Of a stretch of DNA of 64,000 nt, positions 59,543-64,000 are shown piece by piece (the stretch's first letter is position 1; each line of letters opens with the position of its first letter). This DNA is from Anaerolineae bacterium (lineage in GTDB: Bacteria; Chloroflexota; Anaerolineae; UBA4142; SHND01). The translations under genes were made by a program, and so were the position numbers. Where the stretch lies: the NCBI GenBank assembly GCA_020851635.1, contig JADZCJ010000140.1, forward strand, positions 213,493 to 277,492, in the 5' to 3' direction. The notes beneath the pieces are model-generated. The model was not told the DNA's origin. It did not search any database and saw nothing but the letters and a program-made list of their open reading frames with translations.

Positions 59543-60901
59543 CTAAAGCTGCCCCGAACTTTTCCATTCTGCCAACAGCTTTTGGTACTCCGGGTCGCTG
59601 TAGCGGTCAAGCCGAAACGCGGGCGCATAGGTTGGGAGCGTGTCGCCATTCACATACGACGCCATCAAATCACCTGCCGCCGCCGATGCCATGATCCCGA
59701 ATCCCGAAAACGCGCCCATCACGTATGCTCCATCCACAGGCAGTGGACTGATCAACGGACGATTCTCTCGCGTCTTGGTATAATACCCGCCATCCATGCT
59801 CACCTGCGGCAAACGCTGGGTGTACTCGCCCAATGCAGGCAGCATCGTTGCAACGCCGCGCAGCGCAATTTCGGGATACTCGGAATCAAGCGGGACTGGA
59901 AACGCAGGTTCGACGGGGTCAGCGTGGAGCGTCCACTGGAGCAGAAACCAGGGGCTGTCGGCGCGCCCTTCGGAACGACCGTGCGGACCCCCGGGCAGTT
60001 CTTGCAGCAGCCACTTTCTGTCCGGGTCGCTCGCCAAAAGTTCCCGTTCCTCAGCCGACCAATCGAGCGATTGGCGATCAATCCAGATCATCAGCGGCGT
60101 GTTCCGCGGCGCCGCGCGCGCATCATCACGCAGCATAACCTTTTGATGCAGCTCGCAAAAAATCGGCAGCTCGATATTCAGCATCCGCGCCATGGGTTTG
60201 AGAAGCGGTCCGCCCGCCAGCACAATTTGTTCTGTGCCGAGCCGCGACCCGTCACTCAAGCGCACCCCGCCCACGCGCCTGGCGCTCGTTTCGATCCCGA
60301 CGATCCGCGCGGAAATCAACCGCACCCCCGCCTCACGCGCACATTCCAACATATACATCCCATACTGCTGCGCGCTCAAATAGCCGCATCGTCGCGCGTG
60401 CAAGACCGCAACCGTTTTTTCTGTCAGAAATCCAAAGTGTCGGCGAATCAGCTCCCGGTCGAGGACCAAGTCCGCGCCGGTTGGCAAATTCTCAAAACCC
60501 TCGGCGGGTGAAGGTTGATAAAGCTCGGGTCCCGGGTGAACGCGCAGTGGACCTGCGCCAAGCGCTTGCGCTTCCAGACCCGCGTTTTTCAAATCGGCGA
60601 TCCGCGATTCGTCTCCCGTCACATACAGGTAGCCGCGGCGGTTGAGGTGAAACACATTCCCGCTCGCGCGGGCGAGTTCCTCGAGCAGATCAATGCTCCG
60701 ATTCATCAACTGCACCATCGCATCGCCGGGACCGGGCCACCAGTTGCGATAACATTCCGTAGATTTGTCGCTCGTCAATGACAGCGGCGCGCGTTCATCC
60801 ACCAGCGCGATGTTCTTGATGCCCCGCCGCACCGCCAGATGATACGCCGCGCTCACCCCGGCGATCCCTGCGCCGCAAATCACAACCTTGGCATTTTCCA
60901 T
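59543..60901 (-). CDS. FAD-dependent amine oxidoreductase (DAO family)
   Basis: The 452-residue protein starts with the FAD Rossmann motif VVICGAGIAGVSAAYHLAVRRGIKNIALVDE. It keeps the DAO fold elements SARIVGIETSARRVGGVRLSDG and the C-terminal FAD-binding GAYVMGAFSGFGIMASAAAGDLMASYVNGD. Sarcosine, dimethylglycine or glycine oxidation is possible. It is 119 bp downstream of a related dehydrogenase, so they may form one pathway for methylated amines. Confidence 0.88.
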   Translation of the reverse strand: MENAKVVICGAGIAGVSAAYHLAVRRGIKNIALVDERAPLSLTSDKSTECYRNWWPGPGDAMVQLMNRSIDLLEELARASGNVFHLNRRGYLYVTGDESRIADLKNAGLEAQALGAGPLRVHPGPELYQPSPAEGFENLPTGADLVLDRELIRRHFGFLTEKTVAVLHARRCGYLSAQQYGMYMLECAREAGVRLISARIVGIETSARRVGGVRLSDGSRLGTEQIVLAGGPLLKPMARMLNIELPIFCELHQKVMLRDDARAAPRNTPLMIWIDRQSLDWSAEERELLASDPDRKWLLQELPGGPHGRSEGRADSPWFLLQWTLHADPVEPAFPVPLDSEYPEIALRGVATMLPALGEYTQRLPQVSMDGGYYTKTRENRPLISPLPVDGAYVMGAFSGFGIMASAAAGDLMASYVNGDTLPTYAPAFRLDRYSDPEYQKLLAEWKSSGQL

Positions 60902-61020
60902 ATGGTTGACCTTCGTCCTGTTCTATCGTGACAATTCCTTTGGCTCTGCGCTCTGCCATATGCCAATTTCGCCCTCAGTATTCGTCCTCGTCGTTTGCCG
61001 GGCGCGCCGCGCGCCCCCGT

Positions 61021-63450
61021 TTACATACGCGGGCGCAAATTCTGCGGATCAAAGGGGCAGTCGGCAATCACCGCGGCGCGCCTTTGGTCGCCCAATAATT
61101 CCACAGCGAGCTCGGTATGCTCTGCCGCCGCATCCATGTCAAGATAGGCGAGCGCGAGACTCACGCGCAGCGCATGCCCATAACCGCCCGAGGTTGTGAT
61201 CCCGCACAAGCGACCCTCGTGAAATACAGGTTCGTTCCCACGACAATCAACATCGTGTGCGTCCACCTGCAGCGTGACAATGCGGTGTTTTAGCCCGTTT
61301 GCTTTTTGCCCCAGCAAGGCGTCACGCCCGCGAAACTCGGGTTTTTGCAAATCAACAAATCTTTCCAGTCCCGCTTCCAATGGAGTGATTTCGCTCAAAA
61401 GTTCACTGCCCCAGGCGCGAAAACCTTTTTCCAGACGCATCGCGTCCAACGCGCGAAAACCATAATCACCGACGCCGAGGTCCGCCCCCGCGCCCAGCAA
61501 GCGTTCATACAAGCCCACCTGCGCTTCCATCGGATGATACAATTCCCAACCGAGCTCGCCGGCATAACTCAGGCGCAGCGCCAACACCCGCGCGGCGCCG
61601 ATCTCGATCCACTGTGCGGTGCGCCACGGGAACGCCGCGTTGCTCAAATCTGTGTGCGTGACCCGCGCGAGCAGTTCGCGCGCGCGCGGTCCGCTGAGGG
61701 CAAGCGCGCCCCACAAAGGCGTGAGATTTTCTATGCGCGCGGCTTGATTTGGCTCGACCGCTTGCTCGAGCAGATCAAGATCGCGCAGTTCGGCGGCGGC
61801 TGCCGAGGCGATAAAAAATTGGTCCGGCGCGAGACGCGTAATCGTCATTTCGGCAAGCACCCCACCGCGATCGTTCAGCGCGTGCGCGAGCACAATGCCC
61901 CGATCATGGCGCGGCAGACGATTCGCGATCAGGCGTTCGAGCATTGCCGCCGCGTCGCGTCCCGTCACGCGGTATTTGGCAAAGCTGCTCATGTCGAGAA
62001 TGCCGACACGGTTCCGCACCAGCTCGGTTTCGCGCGCAACCGCCGCAAACGCATTACTGCGGCGAAAACTGTATTGCTCGACCGGGCGTTCGCCGTGCTC
62101 GCCAAACCACCCCGCCCGTTCCCAACCGTTGCGGGTGTTAAAGAATGCCCCGCGCTCGCGCAGCCGATCATACAATGGCGATGTGCGCGCGGGACGTCCC
62201 GCGGCGCGTTCTTCATAGGGATAAGCGATCACGTATTCATGCTCATAGTTATCCACACCGCGCGCAATGGCATAGGGCAGAGTCGCATAGCTGCTGAAAC
62301 GCCGCGGGTCCGTTTCGAGACAGTCAAACTCGGGACTGCCTTGAGTGATCCAGTCCGCCAGCAATTTTCCGCTTCCGCCCGATTGGGTGATGCCAAAACT
62401 AAACCCACAGGCAAGCCAAAAATTACGCAGACCGGGCGCCGGTCCAAGGAGTGGGTTTTCATCGGGGGTGTAGGTGATCGGACCATTGACGATCCGTTTG
62501 ATGCCCGCCGTCGCCAGGACCGGCACGCGATACATCGCCTGCCCCAAAATGGGCTGCAAGCGTTCGAGGTCTCGTTGCAGCGACTCGGCGCCGAAATCTT
62601 TTGGGATGCCATACGCCCCAAACGTGCGCGCGTTTTTTTCATAGGGTCCGAGCAGCAGCCCATCCACCTCTTGCCTCAAATAATACGAGACATCCACCTC
62701 GCGCAGAATCGGCACGCGGCGCTTGAGCGCGACGAGCTCCGGGATCCGATCAAAGACAATGTATTGGTGCTGCATCGCCACAATCGGGAGATCGAGCCCG
62801 GCGAGAAAACCCACCTCGCGCGCCCAAACTCCTGCGGCATTGACCACGTGCTCGGCAATAATCGTGCCCTGCGGCGTCTCCACTTGCCACTCCCCGGACG
62901 GGCGCTGTTCAATGGCGGTGACGGGCGTGTGACGAAACAGGCGCGCCCCGCCATCCTGTGCCGCCTGCGCCAACGCGTTTGTCAACATCGAAGGATCAAC
63001 ATGCCCGTCGTCAGGGTTCCAGACTGCGCCGAGAACCCCGGTGACATTGACGAGCGGATGCAGCTTGCGGATTTCCTCGACGCCGACGATTTCAAACGGC
63101 AAATCGAGATAGCGCGCTTTGGCAGCGTGGAAACGATACTCGTCCATGCGGTCGGGCACGTTGGCGAGACGCAAGCTCCCCGTCTTGTGAAAACCCACCG
63201 CATACGCGGGGTCCCGATCGAGCCCCTGATACAGCGCCACACTGTATTGATGCACGCGGCTCATCAGCATGCTGGTACTAAAATGGGGGGTGTTGCCCGC
63301 GGCGCGCCACGTAGAGCCGGAAGTGAGCTCGGCGCGTTCCAACAGCACGACATCGCGCCAACCGGACTGGACGAGGTGATACAAGATGGAACAACCGACG
63401 GCGCCGCCGCCGATGACGATCACACGGGCATGGAGTGGAAGATTTTTCAT
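61021..63450 (-). CDS. dimethylglycine/sarcosine dehydrogenase with aminomethyltransferase domain
   Basis: The 809-residue protein has FAD motif RVIVIGGGAVGCSILYHL and a DAO domain to about residue 370. The conserved linker FSSYATLPYAIARGVDNYEHEY follows, then a GcvT-like C-terminal half from about 430 (SFRRSNAFAAVARETELVRNRVGILDMSSFAKYRVTGRDAAAML; GEPVFHEGRL-type end). It oxidises dimethylglycine or sarcosine and passes the one-carbon unit to folate. RBS GAGGAAT. A partial gene lies upstream on the same strand. Confidence 0.92.
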   Translation of the reverse strand: MKNLPLHARVIVIGGGAVGCSILYHLVQSGWRDVVLLERAELTSGSTWRAAGNTPHFSTSMLMSRVHQYSVALYQGLDRDPAYAVGFHKTGSLRLANVPDRMDEYRFHAAKARYLDLPFEIVGVEEIRKLHPLVNVTGVLGAVWNPDDGHVDPSMLTNALAQAAQDGGARLFRHTPVTAIEQRPSGEWQVETPQGTIIAEHVVNAAGVWAREVGFLAGLDLPIVAMQHQYIVFDRIPELVALKRRVPILREVDVSYYLRQEVDGLLLGPYEKNARTFGAYGIPKDFGAESLQRDLERLQPILGQAMYRVPVLATAGIKRIVNGPITYTPDENPLLGPAPGLRNFWLACGFSFGITQSGGSGKLLADWITQGSPEFDCLETDPRRFSSYATLPYAIARGVDNYEHEYVIAYPYEERAAGRPARTSPLYDRLRERGAFFNTRNGWERAGWFGEHGERPVEQYSFRRSNAFAAVARETELVRNRVGILDMSSFAKYRVTGRDAAAMLERLIANRLPRHDRGIVLAHALNDRGGVLAEMTITRLAPDQFFIASAAAAELRDLDLLEQAVEPNQAARIENLTPLWGALALSGPRARELLARVTHTDLSNAAFPWRTAQWIEIGAARVLALRLSYAGELGWELYHPMEAQVGLYERLLGAGADLGVGDYGFRALDAMRLEKGFRAWGSELLSEITPLEAGLERFVDLQKPEFRGRDALLGQKANGLKHRIVTLQVDAHDVDCRGNEPVFHEGRLCGITTSGGYGHALRVSLALAYLDMDAAAEHTELAVELLGDQRRAAVIADCPFDPQNLRPRM

Positions 63451-63900
63451 ATTCCTCGAATCTGTTGGGGGTCGCGCCCCATTTGCCGATTCCGATTACG
63501 CGTCAAGTCGCAACCCCTGTTTCGGCGTCAGCGAAAGTACAAGACATCAGACACGAACCATTGGCGCGAAATTGGTAAAAAAAGAACGACAACCTGTCCC
63601 GGAGAAAAGATTGTCGCTCGATATGGATCGGTGTGCGACGGGCTATTCGATTGCGGTCATAACAGTAGCACAGTCAGCCGACGGATTCAACAAATACTTG
63701 CGACTTTTGCTTTGACCTTGCGCGCAATTCCTCAAAGCGAGCCACAGTTTCATTCTAACACAAATTCACTGGACATTGGCAACTCACTCACAAAACACAG
63801 ACTGATTCAAGGTGTTGATGAGCGCGCGGAAGAACCCTCTCCGCGAGAGGAGGAATTACATGGGCGTTGATGGGAGGTACGTGCGTGCCCTGATGTTGGC
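63451..63900. other. 450-bp non-coding stretch upstream of dimethylglycine dehydrogenase
   Basis: No recognisable gene or RNA is seen. It holds the 5' leader of the dehydrogenase gene and presumably its promoter, but no clear -35/-10 pair stands out. Confidence 0.35.
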
Positions 63901-64000
63901 TTACGGCAATGCGAACTGCTTTAACAATTCGGCATCGCTCACACCTTGGCGCACCATGGCGGCGAGCTGACACACGGTCTGGCGCACATGCCATTGTTGG
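63901..64000 (-). CDS. C-terminal end of an unidentified protein, cut by window edge
   Basis: The minus strand from the edge reads QQWHVRQTVCQLAAMVRQGVSDAELLKQFALP and stops with TAA at 63901-63903. The helix-rich tail is in good codon use. Product unknown; it may belong to the methylated-amine pathway. Confidence 0.5.
   Translation of the reverse strand, partial: QQWHVRQTVCQLAAMVRQGVSDAELLKQFALP

Noticed and set aside
61306..63870. Long plus-strand open frame of 854 codons
   Set aside because: It is antisense to the dimethylglycine dehydrogenase gene, Arg/His-rich, without family motifs, and arises from GC-rich codon bias of the real gene.

Overview
The window looks like chromosomal DNA of an uncultured, metal- and nitrogen-active bacterium, most likely a member of the Chloroflexota. 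This is inferred from the mix of SPFH/HflK fusions, CopC fusions, a STAND-WD40 giant, class III cyclases and lipoproteins with Thr/Pro-rich linkers; there is no rRNA to prove it. Most genes lie on the minus strand in tightly spaced operons, and base composition is moderately GC-rich throughout.

Layout. 0-2.3 kb: end of an ABC permease, a methyltransferase and a lipoprotein. 2.5-4.5 kb: a plus-strand graveyard with three decayed genes (beta-propeller, TlpA-like, DUF234) around one intact small membrane protein. 4.5-8.7 kb: two class III nucleotide cyclases alternating with two methyltransferases, plus a DUF2173 protein. 8.7-13 kb: MFS transporter and nucleoside phosphorylase, then an ArsR-rhodanese repressor with a metallo-beta-lactamase/rhodanese sulfur enzyme behind a 17-bp palindromic operator. 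13-16 kb: a two-component system and an acidic secreted protein that share an upstream sequence element. 16-26.7 kb: a copper-related block (CopC/CopD/cytochrome c fusion, CDF exporter, membrane proteins, two tandem CopC proteins, one carrying a chagasin-type inhibitor domain, and a Tat lipoprotein nitrite reductase NirK). 26.7-32.7 kb: a SurA-type foldase and three SPFH proteins, one fused to a cation diffusion facilitator. 32.9-39.8 kb: DUF305 and DUF3105 proteins, UppP, two probable selenoproteins, and a P1B-4 metal ATPase with small membrane proteins. 40-44 kb: a plus-strand STAND NTPase with 15 WD40 repeats. 44.1-48.1 kb: LspA, a second metal P-type ATPase with an unusual CSC motif, an LspA paralog and a CmtR-like repressor. 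48-54 kb: thioredoxin-like and PD40 lipoproteins, an IS3-family element with a -1 frameshift site, and a beta-helix surface protein. 54-55.4 kb: a MerR-controlled transport operon. 55.6-57 kb: a non-coding stretch with 81-bp periodic repeats, a strong promoter and the 3' half of a tRNA-Gly. 57-64 kb: CcbP-, UPF0158- and SEC-C-like small proteins, then two FAD-dependent amine dehydrogenases.

The strongest unusual signal is at 35.3-36.4 kb. Two adjacent genes (a zinc-ribbon/rhodanese protein and a PCYCGC-motif lipoprotein) each contain one in-frame TGA exactly where a redox cysteine is expected. The protein family continues undisturbed after the TGA in both. Each TGA is followed by a small hairpin whose loop begins 22 nt downstream and reads CGTGC or CGTGA. 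This is best explained as two selenocysteine-containing proteins. Most of the remaining genes form a coherent programme: copper and soft-metal handling, reactive sulfur detoxification, envelope protein quality control and periplasmic nitrite reduction.
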